A DNA stretch of 64,000 bases from Actinocrinis sp035653575 (GCF_035653575.1 NZ_DASRBQ010000118.1:1-64000), one strand, 5' to 3'. Shown: positions 47,900-56,305, counted from the stretch's first letter. A program made the numbers and translations. Notes: generated by a model from the letters alone, not told the origin.

Positions 47900-48580
47900 C
47901 TAGATGATCGTCGACGGCGCCGTCTTACTCAGGTAGTCCTTGAATACTCGGCGGATTTCAGCTTGGACATAACCCGCCTGCGGGGTGTTCGGCAGAACGT
48001 CACGCTCGAACGGACGCCGACGCGAACCCAGGTACCTGACAACGCTCGCCGAACCTACGTTGGCGACGAACAGCTCCCCTTGGGTCTTCACATCGGCGCG
48101 AAGACCTTCGAAGTTTCGAGCCAGCGTGATGCCGAGACCCGATGTGTAGTACTTGCACTCGACGACCAGGATGCACTGACTTCCCCGAGGCGCAAACCTC
48201 TCCATCCGGCACAACGCGGCCTCAGCTCGCGGCAGGACGAGTACATCGCACTCGTGGAGTACGCCCGAAGTGCCCTGGACCCGAACACCGAGGTGGACCT
48301 CCAACGGCGGCGCCCCGTCGAACTCGATGACAGCGTGGGTGTAGGGGATGGCGTCGCTGTACAGCTGGCCGGGACTCGTACGGAAGACGAGGTCCTTTGT
48401 AGGCTGGCCGTGAACGTTCTCGTACCAGACGGTGGCGCCGTGTCTACTGGCCGTGGCTACAACCAGGGAAAAGATGAACCCTTCCTAGACATCCCAGACA
48501 TCTGATGCGGAACGATAGGAGATGCGGTTCGTGGACAGCAGGCCACGGATCTCGTCGATCAGATCGTCCGTCGCACTCAC
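47900..48580 (-). pseudogene. PD-(D/E)XK nuclease-like gene interrupted by one amber codon
   Basis: The frame opens with GTG at 48580, overlapping the previous stop (GTGA), and reads 31 codons to TAG at 48485-48487. It then continues in the same frame without another stop to 47900 (227 codons with stops). After the amber, E-G-F-I-F-S-L-V-V-A-T-A continues what looks like the same helix. Nuclease motifs lie downstream: Asp112 in H-E-C-D-V and Glu141/Lys143 in V-V-E-C-K-Y-Y. The TAG sits in the second copy of a 9-bp tandem duplication (48485-48493 and 48494-48502), where TGG became TAG. Only a TTG 93 codons in could start a shorter product, keeping the catalytic motifs. Family name unknown to me. 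Confidence 0.8.
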
Positions 48581-49155
48581 GATCTCACCTCCGCCTCAAT
48601 TTGTCTCAACAGCCGCTCCAGCCGTATCCGGCCTTCGTCGACGTATCGGTCAGTCAGCTCGATCGGCTGCTTGCTACGACGCTGAGGCGGTCCTTGTTCG
48701 GGTGCGAAGATGACAGTGCTCGCACCCTCGCGCTCGCCGACTTCCTCCTCAACCGTCACAAGGGTCTTCAAGGTCTCGGCTTCAATTACTGGAACTTCGA
48801 CGAGCACGCGCCGCAGTGCTTCGATGAGTACACCAACCCTCTCCTCCACACTCATCGCACGCGTCGAGATCACCAGCGTTCCCTTGCGTTTAGCGCTCTC
48901 GTACGCGGCTCCATGTCGTGATCTACGAGAGTCGCCGGTGGGAGCACGCAGTTCCTGGACGAGCGCTTGCCCGTCGAGCTCATCCGTGACGTTCCACTCT
49001 TCTCCGCTGCCACGCGCGCGACGCTGTAGCAGCTTTTCTTCGGACACACCGACGGCTATAGCGCTGTCAACCTCGTCGAGAAGCCATTCGAGCGAACTGC
49101 CGTCCAAGATCTCTCTCAGCGACCCTTCGAGTCTGATCAGCTCGTCTGGATTCAC
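48577..49155 (-). CDS. Unrecognised protein, partner of the nuclease-like gene
   Basis: A 192-residue soluble, strongly helical, acidic protein that I do not recognise. The start M-N-P-D-E-L-I-R-L-E-G-S-L-R-E-I-L is helical, the middle holds a basic patch (S-R-R-S-R-H) and the end is coiled-coil-like. GTG 49155 has GGAGAG six bases upstream. The stop overlaps the start of the nuclease-like gene by GTGA, so the two were co-translated. It may be a sensor, adaptor or regulator of the nuclease. Confidence 0.65.
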   Translation of the reverse strand: MNPDELIRLEGSLREILDGSSLEWLLDEVDSAIAVGVSEEKLLQRRARGSGEEWNVTDELDGQALVQELRAPTGDSRRSRHGAAYESAKRKGTLVISTRAMSVEERVGVLIEALRRVLVEVPVIEAETLKTLVTVEEEVGEREGASTVIFAPEQGPPQRRSKQPIELTDRYVDEGRIRLERLLRQIEAEVRS

Positions 49156-49359
49156 GACACTCTCCGCACGTCAGAACGCTGGCGCGTACTACTTGACTCA
49201 ATTCATTACGCGGCACCTGTGACGCGCCACTTCACCCGGCCGCCGCCAGTCCACCTCGTTGGAGCGTGCTGCCGAAGATACGGCAAAGTCGCGCCAACAG
49301 GCCGCCTTATGGCCTGAAGGCATCTTGATGCCTCGAATTTTTGACACTATGATGCTTGC
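49156..49359. other. Region between nuclease unit and VapBC
   Basis: About 200 bases with divergent promoters expected for both units. The end near 49320-49358 is AT-richer (TTTTTGACACTATGATGC). TTGACA at 49339-49344 could be a -35 element. No gene is seen. Confidence 0.4.
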
Positions 49360-49623
49360 ATGCGTACCACCTTGACGCTCGACCCCGACGTGGCGGACCT
49401 TGTCGAAGATGCCGTCCACCGTATGCGCACGTCGATGAAGCAGGTCATCAACGACGCGTTGCGCCGTGCGCTCTCTCCGGCCGCTTCACAACGAGAGACG
49501 TACCACGTGCCCGTCCACGAAGCCGCGCTCCAGCCCGGCCTGGATCTGTCCGGGTTCAATCGCCTGGCCGACGAACTCGAAGACGCGGCGATCCTCGAGA
49601 CGGTGAGGCGTCGCAAGTCGTGA
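49360..49623 (+). CDS. vapB: VapB-type antitoxin (ribbon-helix-helix)
   Basis: An 87-residue antitoxin. Residues 1-40 form a ribbon-helix-helix DNA-binding unit (M-R-T-T-L-T-L-D then V-A-D-L-V-E-D-A and K-Q-V-I-N-D-A-L-R-R-A-L). The remaining 45 residues are the flexible toxin-binding tail. It precedes the toxin with a GTGA overlap, the normal order for type II pairs, and probably represses its own promoter. Confidence 0.88.
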   Translation: MRTTLTLDPDVADLVEDAVHRMRTSMKQVINDALRRALSPAASQRETYHVPVHEAALQPGLDLSGFNRLADELEDAAILETVRRRKS

Positions 49624-50051
49624 TCGTGCCCGATGTCAATCTCCTGCTCTACGCGGTCATCACCGCGTTCCCTCAGCACAAGGCCGCGCACGCATGGTGG
49701 GAGGAGACCATAAACTCCTCGGCCGAGATTGGCTTGGCGGCCCCCGCCGTCTTCGGGTTCATCCGGATCGCCACCAATCCCCGCGTCCTCAACCCGCCAC
49801 TAACCGTGGAGGCCGCGACCGGACACGTTTCGGCGTGGCTCGCACAGCCAAATGTCAGCATCCTGACTCCGGGGCCACGCCACTTCGAACTCGCCTTCGA
49901 CCTGCTGCGCGGAGTGGGGACCGGCGGCAACCTGACCACCGACGCCCAGCTAGCGGCACTCGCGATCGAGCGCAACGCGGAAATGTGCTCGAACGATACC
50001 GACTTCGCCCGCTTCCCTGGCCTGCGCTGGACTAACCCGCTGTCGGGCTAA
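49620..50051 (+). CDS. vapC: VapC-type PIN-domain ribonuclease toxin
   Basis: A 143-residue PIN toxin from GTG 49620. The first acidic residue is Asp5 (P-D-V-N-L-L-L-Y-A), and others are Asp108 (T-D-A-Q-L-A-A-L-A) and Asp126/Asp128 (N-D-T-D-F-A-R-F). The G-F-I-R-I-A-T-N-P-R-V and F-P-G-L-R-W-T-N-P-L segments are typical of this VapC subgroup. VapC toxins cut tRNA or rRNA; the target here is unknown. Confidence 0.9.
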   Translation: MIVPDVNLLLYAVITAFPQHKAAHAWWEETINSSAEIGLAAPAVFGFIRIATNPRVLNPPLTVEAATGHVSAWLAQPNVSILTPGPRHFELAFDLLRGVGTGGNLTTDAQLAALAIERNAEMCSNDTDFARFPGLRWTNPLSG

Positions 50052-50087
50052 TCCAGCACCATACCCGTTCAACTGCTGTACTTAGCG

Positions 50088-50191
50088 CATCACGTGGGAC
50101 CAGTGGCAGGCCGCGTAGCCGATCGAGATCAGCAGCACCACGTTGCGGCGTCTCGCCTCGGCGAACGCCTCCGCATGGACTCAGCCTCTCA
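50088..50191 (-). pseudogene. Decayed duplicate of the DUF255 gene 5' end
   Basis: Bases 50088-50172 align without gaps to 47665-47749 (78 of 85 identical), and 50174-50191 match 47827-47844 exactly, with 77 bases missing between. It encodes part of the thioredoxin motif with C-H-W-S in place of C-H-W-C. The copy is frameshifted and cannot make protein. It marks the far edge of the islet. Confidence 0.88.
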
Positions 50192-50229
50192 TATGGACCC
50201 AAGAGCGGATCGACTACGCAGCGCTGGAG

Positions 50230-51414
50230 TCACGCGGGTGAGGTCGTGAGACCCATGGCGCCGGCTTGAGCAGCGCCGACGATGCGGTAGACGGTGGCGG
50301 CGTCGGCTAGGTCGAGGAAGACGGGCGCTTCGTTGGTGGCCGCAGGGCTGAGCAGGGAGGCAGTCGCCTGGCCCGGCTGCTGCTGCGTGGCCGGGACGGC
50401 CAGGTTGAACGTCAGCGTTCCGGTGTCGGACAACGCCGCCGGACGCAGGTCCGACAGGGCTGCGGACACGATTCGGGGCCGCCGCAGGTTCCACACGGTC
50501 GCGACGCGCTGCGTGGTGACCAGGTAGGTGAAGCGACGAATCCGGGCGCGGCGCCACAGCAGTCGTCCGAACATCGAATGGATGCCAAAGGCTATGAAAG
50601 CCAGGACGGCGATGGCGAACGGCCAAGCGTGTTGTGAGATCGCGAGTGCTTCCATGATGCCGACCGCGGCGGTCCAAGCGACGCCGAACAGCGAGGTGTA
50701 CACGTCGTGCGCGCCGTACCACCAGCGCACCCGGCCGGGCCGACCGATCCACAGCACCTGTTCACCCGGCATCGCTGTCCAACCCGCGGGCGTCGCGTCG
50801 GTGAGCGCAGGCAGGGAGTCGGCGGATGACCACGCGGTACTCGCCTCGCCGTGGGATAGCGCAGTGAGTGCCTGCTGGACTGCCGCGAGCGCCGTGCTGG
50901 CGTCCGCGCCGGAGAGCGCGGGCAGGACGGGCGTCGGCGCCTCGCGGCGGAAAGGCGACGGCACCGGCATGGGCCGTTTCGCCTGACGCCCGTCCCCGAA
51001 TCGCAGGGTACTGGTGCCGTCGCCGTGCTGCACGAGCTCCGGCTTACGCAGTGAGCTGATGTACGCCGAGCTCGCGACGCGTACCCGCAATCCGCCGGTG
51101 ATGATGACGCGCCGATCGGTCACCGCATATGTGACGCTTGCCCGCACACGCGGCTGGATGACCGCGAGGTAGATCAGGTATCCGACCGCCTGAACGAGCC
51201 CGCCGACCACAACGATCATGGTGAATGCGACGAGCCACCCCGGCTGCGAGTGTTTGAAGAGCGGCAGGATGAATAGGGCGAGCGCGATCGGCACGCCGAT
51301 CACCAGGTAGAGCGCCATCCCGAGCTCCTGCGCGGAATGCCGCGCCCGTTGCGGACGACCGGTCCACAGGATGCGCTCCCCGGCGAACAAGACCTGCTCC
51401 GGTTCCACGTTCAC
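50230..51414 (-). CDS. Membrane protein with tandem PH-like (YdbT/bPH) repeats
   Basis: A 394-residue protein built of two similar halves. Each begins with a G-E-x-I/V-L-W-x-G-R-P motif (about residues 12-20 and 219-227), followed by two transmembrane helices (about 31-85 and 240-285) and a beta-rich PH-like domain with Y-x-V-T-D/T-x-R-V (about 95-155, 295-375). A low-complexity link lies between. Internal duplication is clear. Bacterial PH-like membrane proteins are poorly known. It is divergent from the NfeD-flotillin pair. Confidence 0.72.
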   Translation of the reverse strand: MNVEPEQVLFAGERILWTGRPQRARHSAQELGMALYLVIGVPIALALFILPLFKHSQPGWLVAFTMIVVVGGLVQAVGYLIYLAVIQPRVRASVTYAVTDRRVIITGGLRVRVASSAYISSLRKPELVQHGDGTSTLRFGDGRQAKRPMPVPSPFRREAPTPVLPALSGADASTALAAVQQALTALSHGEASTAWSSADSLPALTDATPAGWTAMPGEQVLWIGRPGRVRWWYGAHDVYTSLFGVAWTAAVGIMEALAISQHAWPFAIAVLAFIAFGIHSMFGRLLWRRARIRRFTYLVTTQRVATVWNLRRPRIVSAALSDLRPAALSDTGTLTFNLAVPATQQQPGQATASLLSPAATNEAPVFLDLADAATVYRIVGAAQAGAMGLTTSPA

Positions 51415-51597
51415 TTCCGCCCCGCTCCCCGCCCCCGCCGCGTGGAAATCGCGGCCCGCTGCGCGATCGTCTCAAAGCCGTCGGCTCAGCTGTTCGGACT
51501 GTATATCCGGTCGTCGAGTTGTGCCAGGGGCCGCAGGCGCCGACCGAGCGCGGCGTGGTGTGTAATGGCGCTGATCGCTTGCGGAGGGAGGCCGACG

Positions 51598-51792
51598 TTG
51601 GTCGGATTGCAGGGGCGGGTGACCGGGCGGATCGCTCCGGGCCTGGTCGGCGAGGTGATGGTGAAGGTGCGCGGCGGCGCAGAGGCGTTCATGGCGTACG
51701 CCGCGGAGGCCGGCGAGCAGATCCCGGTCGGCACGATCGTGGTCGTGCTCGAATACCATCCGCCGCGCACGGTGTACGTTTCGGCGCTCTGA
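51598..51792 (+). CDS. Short NfeD-like OB-fold protein
   Basis: A 64-residue protein corresponding to the C-terminal OB domain of NfeD. V-G-L-Q-G-R-V-T opens it and V-V-V-L-E-Y-H-P-P-R-T-V-Y-V closes it; the membrane helices of full NfeD are absent. A perfect GGAGGGAG seven bases before TTG 51598 chooses this start over ATG 51565. The flotillin gene follows 117 bases downstream, the common NfeD-flotillin pairing. Confidence 0.7.
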   Translation: MVGLQGRVTGRIAPGLVGEVMVKVRGGAEAFMAYAAEAGEQIPVGTIVVVLEYHPPRTVYVSAL

Positions 51793-51909
51793 CAGCCCTC
51801 TTACGAGACCCGGGTGTGCGTCCAAGGTTCGGCGGGTGTACACCAGTAGTGCGGAGACCCGCGGCATGGGGCTGCGGCTCCGCTTCCTACAGGGGGAAGT
51901 GAACAAACA

Positions 51910-53418
51910 GTGCCTTCGGCACTCATTCTCGCGGGGATCATCGCCGCCTGCGTCGTCCTGGCAGTGCTCATATTCAAGCTGATGTGGCGGGTGGCCGAAC
52001 CGAACCAGGCTCTGCTGATCTCCGGTGCCCGCCACCGCATCGAGGGCGTCGACGAGGGCATGGGCTTCCGCATCATCACCGGCCGCGGCACCCTCGTGGT
52101 GCCCGGCGTGCAGGCGGTGCGCAAGCTCTCGCTCGACCTGAACGAGGCGGACCTGTCCGTGGACTGCGTCACCAGTCAGGGCATCCCGGTCCACGTCCAG
52201 GGCGTGGTGATCTTCAAGGTCGGCGACGACCGAGTCTCCATCGCCAACGCCGCCCGCCGGTTCCTCGACCAGCAGAACAACATGAACACCCGAGTGCACA
52301 ACATCCTGGCCGGGCACCTGCGCTCGATCGTGGGCAGCCTGACCGTGGAGGAGATGATCCGGGACCGGGAGCGGCTGACCGAGCAGACCCGCGCCACCTC
52401 GGGCCACGAGATGGAGAAGCTCGGGCTGACCATCGACTCGCTGCAGATCCAGGAGATCGAGGACCCGACCGGGTATATCAAGGCTCTGGCCGCACCGCAC
52501 ACCGCGGCGGTTCAGCGCGACGCGCGCATCGCGCAGGCCGCCGCCGAGCGCACCGCCACCGAGGCGGAGGCCGAGGCGAACGCGCGCAAGGCCGAGGCGA
52601 TCCGCAACTCGAACATCCAGCAGGCCGGCTACCAGGCCGAGGTCGACCAGGCCCAGGCGAAGGCGAAGATGGCCGGTCCGCTCGCGGAGGCCGCCGCCCG
52701 CCAGGAAGTCGTCGTGCAGGAGACGCGCGTCGCCGAGCTCGAGGCGCAGAAGCGCGAACAGCAGCTGCAGGTCGACGTGCGCAAGCCCGCCGACGCCAAA
52801 GCCTACGAGACGGTCACGCTGGCGCAGGCGCATCGCGAGTCCAAGGTGCACGAGGCGGAGGCCGAGGCCAAGGAGACCGAGCTGCGCGCCCTCGCCGAGG
52901 CCACCCGGATCAAGGCCGCCGCCGAGGCGGACGCCGCGGCCACCCGGGCCCGCGGCCAGGCCAGCGCGGAGTTCACTCGGGCCACCGGAGCCGCCGAGGC
53001 TGCCGCGGCCCAGGCGAAGGGTCTTGCCGAGGCCGAGGCCGCCAAGGCCAAGGGGCTCGCCGAAGCCGAGGCCGCACGGGCCAAGGGACTGGCCGAGGCG
53101 GAGGCGATCAAGGCGCGGGCCGCCGCGCTGGCGGAGAACCAGGAGGCCGTCATCGCCCAGCAGCTGGCCGAGAACTGGCCCGCGATCGTGCACGCCGGCG
53201 CCGAGGCCTTCGCGGGCGTGGACCACATGGTGGTGCTCAACGGCGCGGACGGCGTCAACGAGCTGCTGGCCAAGGCGCTGACCATGGGCGGCACCGGATT
53301 GGGGCTGGCCAGGCAGCTGCTGGCCGGGATGAACCCGGGCGCGGCGCACGCGGCCACGGACACCGATTCGGCTGAGAAGCCCTCGGACAATCACCTGGGA
53401 GTGATTGAGATCAAGTAG
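51910..53418 (+). CDS. Flotillin family SPFH-domain protein
   Basis: A 502-residue flotillin. N-terminal membrane hairpin (about 4-24), an SPFH domain (about 30-190, with P-N-Q-A-L-L-I-S-G and G-x-L-T-V-E-E-M-I-R-D-R), then a long Glu/Ala-rich coiled coil (about 200-430). The latter contains three consecutive 11-residue K-G-L-A-E-A-E-A-x-K/R-A repeats (hendecad, coded by 33-bp units near 53018-53116). Flotillins organise membrane microdomains. GTG 51910 follows GGGGGAA at -12 or so. Confidence 0.92.
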   Translation: MPSALILAGIIAACVVLAVLIFKLMWRVAEPNQALLISGARHRIEGVDEGMGFRIITGRGTLVVPGVQAVRKLSLDLNEADLSVDCVTSQGIPVHVQGVVIFKVGDDRVSIANAARRFLDQQNNMNTRVHNILAGHLRSIVGSLTVEEMIRDRERLTEQTRATSGHEMEKLGLTIDSLQIQEIEDPTGYIKALAAPHTAAVQRDARIAQAAAERTATEAEAEANARKAEAIRNSNIQQAGYQAEVDQAQAKAKMAGPLAEAAARQEVVVQETRVAELEAQKREQQLQVDVRKPADAKAYETVTLAQAHRESKVHEAEAEAKETELRALAEATRIKAAAEADAAATRARGQASAEFTRATGAAEAAAAQAKGLAEAEAAKAKGLAEAEAARAKGLAEAEAIKARAAALAENQEAVIAQQLAENWPAIVHAGAEAFAGVDHMVVLNGADGVNELLAKALTMGGTGLGLARQLLAGMNPGAAHAATDTDSAEKPSDNHLGVIEIK

Positions 53419-53430
53419 CGCGCAAGCGGT

Positions 53431-54480
53431 TCAGGTATTGCGCAGGTAGCGGACGCCGAAGCGGAACGTGCGAGTCTCGCCGGGCCTAAGACGCAGCGCA
53501 CCTGCGCAATCCGCGCGGTTGAAGGCGTTCGTGACCACCTCGACCGGTTCCAGGGCGATGCTGCGGCGACGGTCGCGTGCGAGGGTGTCGCCGGTGAATA
53601 CGTGCATTGAGCCGCCGAACTGCCAGACGCGGAGTTCGTCAGGAGCCTGTGTGTGACGCAGTACCGTCTCGCATCGCTGTTCGTGCTCGAACGCGAGATC
53701 GGTGAAGCAGGCGTCGATGACGAGGCCGCTCAACTTGCGCGGCAGACGGAAGTCCATCGCGGGGTTGTCGTCGAGCGGCTGGTACGCCGCAGCGCCGTCG
53801 AGCGGGATCAGCGCGTCATCGGTGCGGACGATGGTGCGCGCGGGAATCTGCAGCGTCCAGTCGTCGACGGTGCCGGAAAGGCGGAAGTAGGGATGCCAGC
53901 CGGCGGCGTACGGCGCGATGGACGTGCCCTGATTCGTCGCGCGGGTGGTGATCGCGATTTCGTCGCCGGTGATGAGGTAGGTGATCGCGAATTCGAGCTG
54001 GAACGGATAGCCGGAGTGCCGGCCGGAGTGGATCCGGGTGACGAAGGTCAGCTGGGCGCGGTCCGCGGAAACCACGGCTTCGGCGAGATCGAAGGGGAGC
54101 TCTCGCGCGAAGCCGTGGTAGCTCAACCGCGGGGAGGTCCGGCCAGCCGACTGGCCGGGCAGCAGGTCGTATTCGACGCCTGCGAACGTGTAGCGGGCGT
54201 CGGCGACGCGGTTCGGAAACGGCGCGAGCACCCCGTTGCGCACGCCGTCCTGGGCGAGCAGTTCGGCCTCGTCGCGGTAGCCGTCGGTCAGGTCGAACGG
54301 CGCGCCGAGCCGGTTCACCTCCCAGCGCAGCAGGGTCGCGCCACGCCGGGCCAGGATCACCCGGGCGGCGCCGTCGGGCGAGGTCACGATGACGACCGGC
54401 TCGAAGCCGAGGTGGCCGTGCTCGATCAGGTAGCCGCTCGGCGGATCTTCGTAGCCTGAGCCGGCCGTCATCTGCGTCAT
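53431..54480 (-). CDS. Aldose 1-epimerase family protein
   Basis: A 349-residue galactose mutarotase-like protein. The R-x-G-A-T-L-L-R-W strand, the N-G-V-L-A-P-F-P-N-R and Y-H-G-F-A-R segments (His), G-W-H-P-Y-F and the C-terminal E-P-V-E-V-V-T-N-A-F-N motif (catalytic Glu) fit the family, which interconverts anomers of sugars. It starts eight bases after the ABC ATPase stop, and so is the last gene of the sugar import operon. Confidence 0.9.
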   Translation of the reverse strand: MTQMTAGSGYEDPPSGYLIEHGHLGFEPVVIVTSPDGAARVILARRGATLLRWEVNRLGAPFDLTDGYRDEAELLAQDGVRNGVLAPFPNRVADARYTFAGVEYDLLPGQSAGRTSPRLSYHGFARELPFDLAEAVVSADRAQLTFVTRIHSGRHSGYPFQLEFAITYLITGDEIAITTRATNQGTSIAPYAAGWHPYFRLSGTVDDWTLQIPARTIVRTDDALIPLDGAAAYQPLDDNPAMDFRLPRKLSGLVIDACFTDLAFEHEQRCETVLRHTQAPDELRVWQFGGSMHVFTGDTLARDRRRSIALEPVEVVTNAFNRADCAGALRLRPGETRTFRFGVRYLRNT

Positions 54481-54488
54481 GTCAGCGG

Positions 54489-55274
54489 TCAGTCCGTCGT
54501 CGCGGCGAGCTTCTTCGCGCCGGTCATGATCGCGACCGCGTCCTCCATCGAGTGCGTCTTCGGCGTGATGACCCCGGCGCAGGCGCCGAGCCGCTGGATG
54601 TGGATGCGGTCGGCGACCTCGAACACGTTCGGCATGTTGTGGCTGATCAGGATGATCGCGAGCCCGTTGTCGCGCAGCTCGCGGATCAGCTTGAGCACCT
54701 GGCCGGTCTCCCGCACGCCGAGCGCGGCGGTCGGCTCGTCGAGGATGACCACCTTGCTGCCGAACGCGCCCGCGCGGGCGACCGCGACCGCCTGGCGCTG
54801 GCCGCCGGACAGCGTCTCCACCGCCTGGCCGATGTTCTGCAGGGTGCTGATGCCGAGGCGCTTGATGTGCTCGGCGGACTGCCGCTTCATCTCGCCGGTG
54901 TCCAGCATCCGCAGCACCGAGCCGAGCGGGCCCTTGCGGCGCACCTCGCGGGCCAGGTACAGGTTGCTCGCGATGTCGAGGGCCGGTGCGACCGCAAGGG
55001 TCTGATACACGGTCTCGATCCCGGCCTCGCGGGCGTCCTGCGGCCGGCGGAAGTGCACCTCGGCGCCGTTGACGCGGATGCTGCCGCGGTCCGGGACCAG
55101 CGCCCCGGACAGGCACTTGATCAGCGTGGACTTGCCGGCGCCGTTGTCGCCGATGACGGCCAGCACCTCGCCGGGGTACAGCGCCAGGTCCACGTCGTCG
55201 AGCCCGACGACGCGCCCGAACAGCTTCACCAGGCCGCTGGCCTCAAGGACCGGAAGGGTGCCTGCCGCGCTCAT
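54489..55274 (-). CDS. Sugar ABC transporter ATP-binding protein (single-domain, FrcA-like)
   Basis: A 261-residue ATPase: Walker A G-D-N-G-A-G-K-S-T (42-50), signature L-S-G-G-Q (155-159), Walker B V-V-I-L-D-E-P-T. Ribose-type importers usually have a two-domain ATPase of about 500 residues; the single-domain size matches FrcA-type fructose importers. ATG 55274 overlaps the permease stop (ATGA). Confidence 0.93.
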   Translation of the reverse strand: MSAAGTLPVLEASGLVKLFGRVVGLDDVDLALYPGEVLAVIGDNGAGKSTLIKCLSGALVPDRGSIRVNGAEVHFRRPQDAREAGIETVYQTLAVAPALDIASNLYLAREVRRKGPLGSVLRMLDTGEMKRQSAEHIKRLGISTLQNIGQAVETLSGGQRQAVAVARAGAFGSKVVILDEPTAALGVRETGQVLKLIRELRDNGLAIILISHNMPNVFEVADRIHIQRLGACAGVITPKTHSMEDAVAIMTGAKKLAATTD

Positions 55275-56305
55275 GCCTTCACGCTCCTGATCCACTGGTC
55301 GACGGACACCGCGGCGATCACCAGCAGGCCGACCGCGAGCACCTGGTAGTTGGGGTCGAGCCCGGCCAGCGCCAGGCCGTTGTCGAAGACCTGCACGATC
55401 AGCGCGCCGATCAGCGAGCCGACCACGACGCCGCGGCCGCCGAACAGGCTGGTGCCGCCGATGACCACGGCGGTGATCGACTCCAGGTTGGCGTTCAGGC
55501 CGCTGTTCGGGTCGCCGCCGCCGACCCGGCCGACCAGGATCCAGGCCGCGACGGCGATCGCGACCCCGGCGACCATGTACGCGCTCAGCAGCACCCGGTT
55601 CACCGAGATGCCGGCCAGCCGCGACGCCTCGATGTCGTCGCCGACCGCGTAGAGGTGCCGGCCCCAGGCGGTGTAGCGCAGCGCGAAGCCGATCACGAGG
55701 TAGAGCCCGATCATCATCAGCACGCCGGTGGTCAGGTGCAGCGAGCCGATCGAGACGGTGTTCCCGCTCCACAGCAGGAAGGCGCCGGGCTGCAGCGTCA
55801 CCGTCTGGCCCTTGGCGTAGATGAGGGTGATCGCGGTGAAGATGCTCAGCGTGCCGAGGGTGACGATGAACGGCGGCAACTTGATCTTCGTCACCAGCAG
55901 GCCGTTGACAGCCTGGGCGAGCACCGCGATGACCGCGCCGACCAGCAGCGCCAGGACGCCGGGCACGTGCTGGTCGAATACGAGCTTTGACATGACCAGC
56001 GAGGCGAGCACCATCACGGCGCCGATCGACAGGTCGATGCCGGCGGTGAGGATGACCAGAGTCTGCCCGGCCGCGAGCGCGCCGACGACGGCGACCTGCT
56101 GCGCCACGAGGGAGAGGTTCTGCAGGTGGTAGAAGCGACTGTTGAGCAGGCCGAAGGCGACCGCGGCCAGGATCAGCACGATGGCCGGGCTCAGGGCGGG
56201 CTGCTTGTGCAGCACCGAGTGGACGCGCTGGCCCACGGTCGGCGGCCGGTTGAGGAAGTCCTCGGCCGTGGCCGGAGCGGCCTGGCCGTCTAGCGAGATG
56301 GTCAC
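55271..56305 (-). CDS. Sugar ABC transporter permease (RbsC/FrcC family)
   Basis: A 344-residue polytopic permease with about ten helices. Family marks: G-I-D-L-S-I-G-A-V-M-V, L-P-P-F-I-V-T-L-G-T, and A-S-R-L-A-G-I-S-V-N-R in the EAA-like loop that meets the ATPase. GTG 56305 follows AAGGGG. It is co-translated with the ATPase and lies downstream of the binding-protein gene. Confidence 0.94.
   Translation of the reverse strand: MTISLDGQAAPATAEDFLNRPPTVGQRVHSVLHKQPALSPAIVLILAAVAFGLLNSRFYHLQNLSLVAQQVAVVGALAAGQTLVILTAGIDLSIGAVMVLASLVMSKLVFDQHVPGVLALLVGAVIAVLAQAVNGLLVTKIKLPPFIVTLGTLSIFTAITLIYAKGQTVTLQPGAFLLWSGNTVSIGSLHLTTGVLMMIGLYLVIGFALRYTAWGRHLYAVGDDIEASRLAGISVNRVLLSAYMVAGVAIAVAAWILVGRVGGGDPNSGLNANLESITAVVIGGTSLFGGRGVVVGSLIGALIVQVFDNGLALAGLDPNYQVLAVGLLVIAAVSVDQWIRSVKA

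Larger units (their letters stand above)
47845..50087. other. Accessory islet between DUF255 gene and its remnant copy
   Basis: About 2.24 kb lying between the intact DUF255 5' end and a decayed duplicate of that same end. It contains an unknown two-gene unit (one interrupted) and a VapBC pair. By eye the coding sequence is less G+C-rich than its surroundings. No transposase, integrase or tRNA is seen, and the flanking duplicate is the only boundary signal. Confidence 0.65.

Noticed and set aside
47900..48304. 134-codon TTG-started open frame as the complete gene
   Set aside because: Coherent protein sequence continues upstream through the amber to a GTGA-coupled start, so this is only the C-terminal part of a larger gene.
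48485..48487. Amber codon as pyrrolysine
   Set aside because: No sign of pyrrolysine machinery in the window, and the 9-bp duplication explains the codon more simply.
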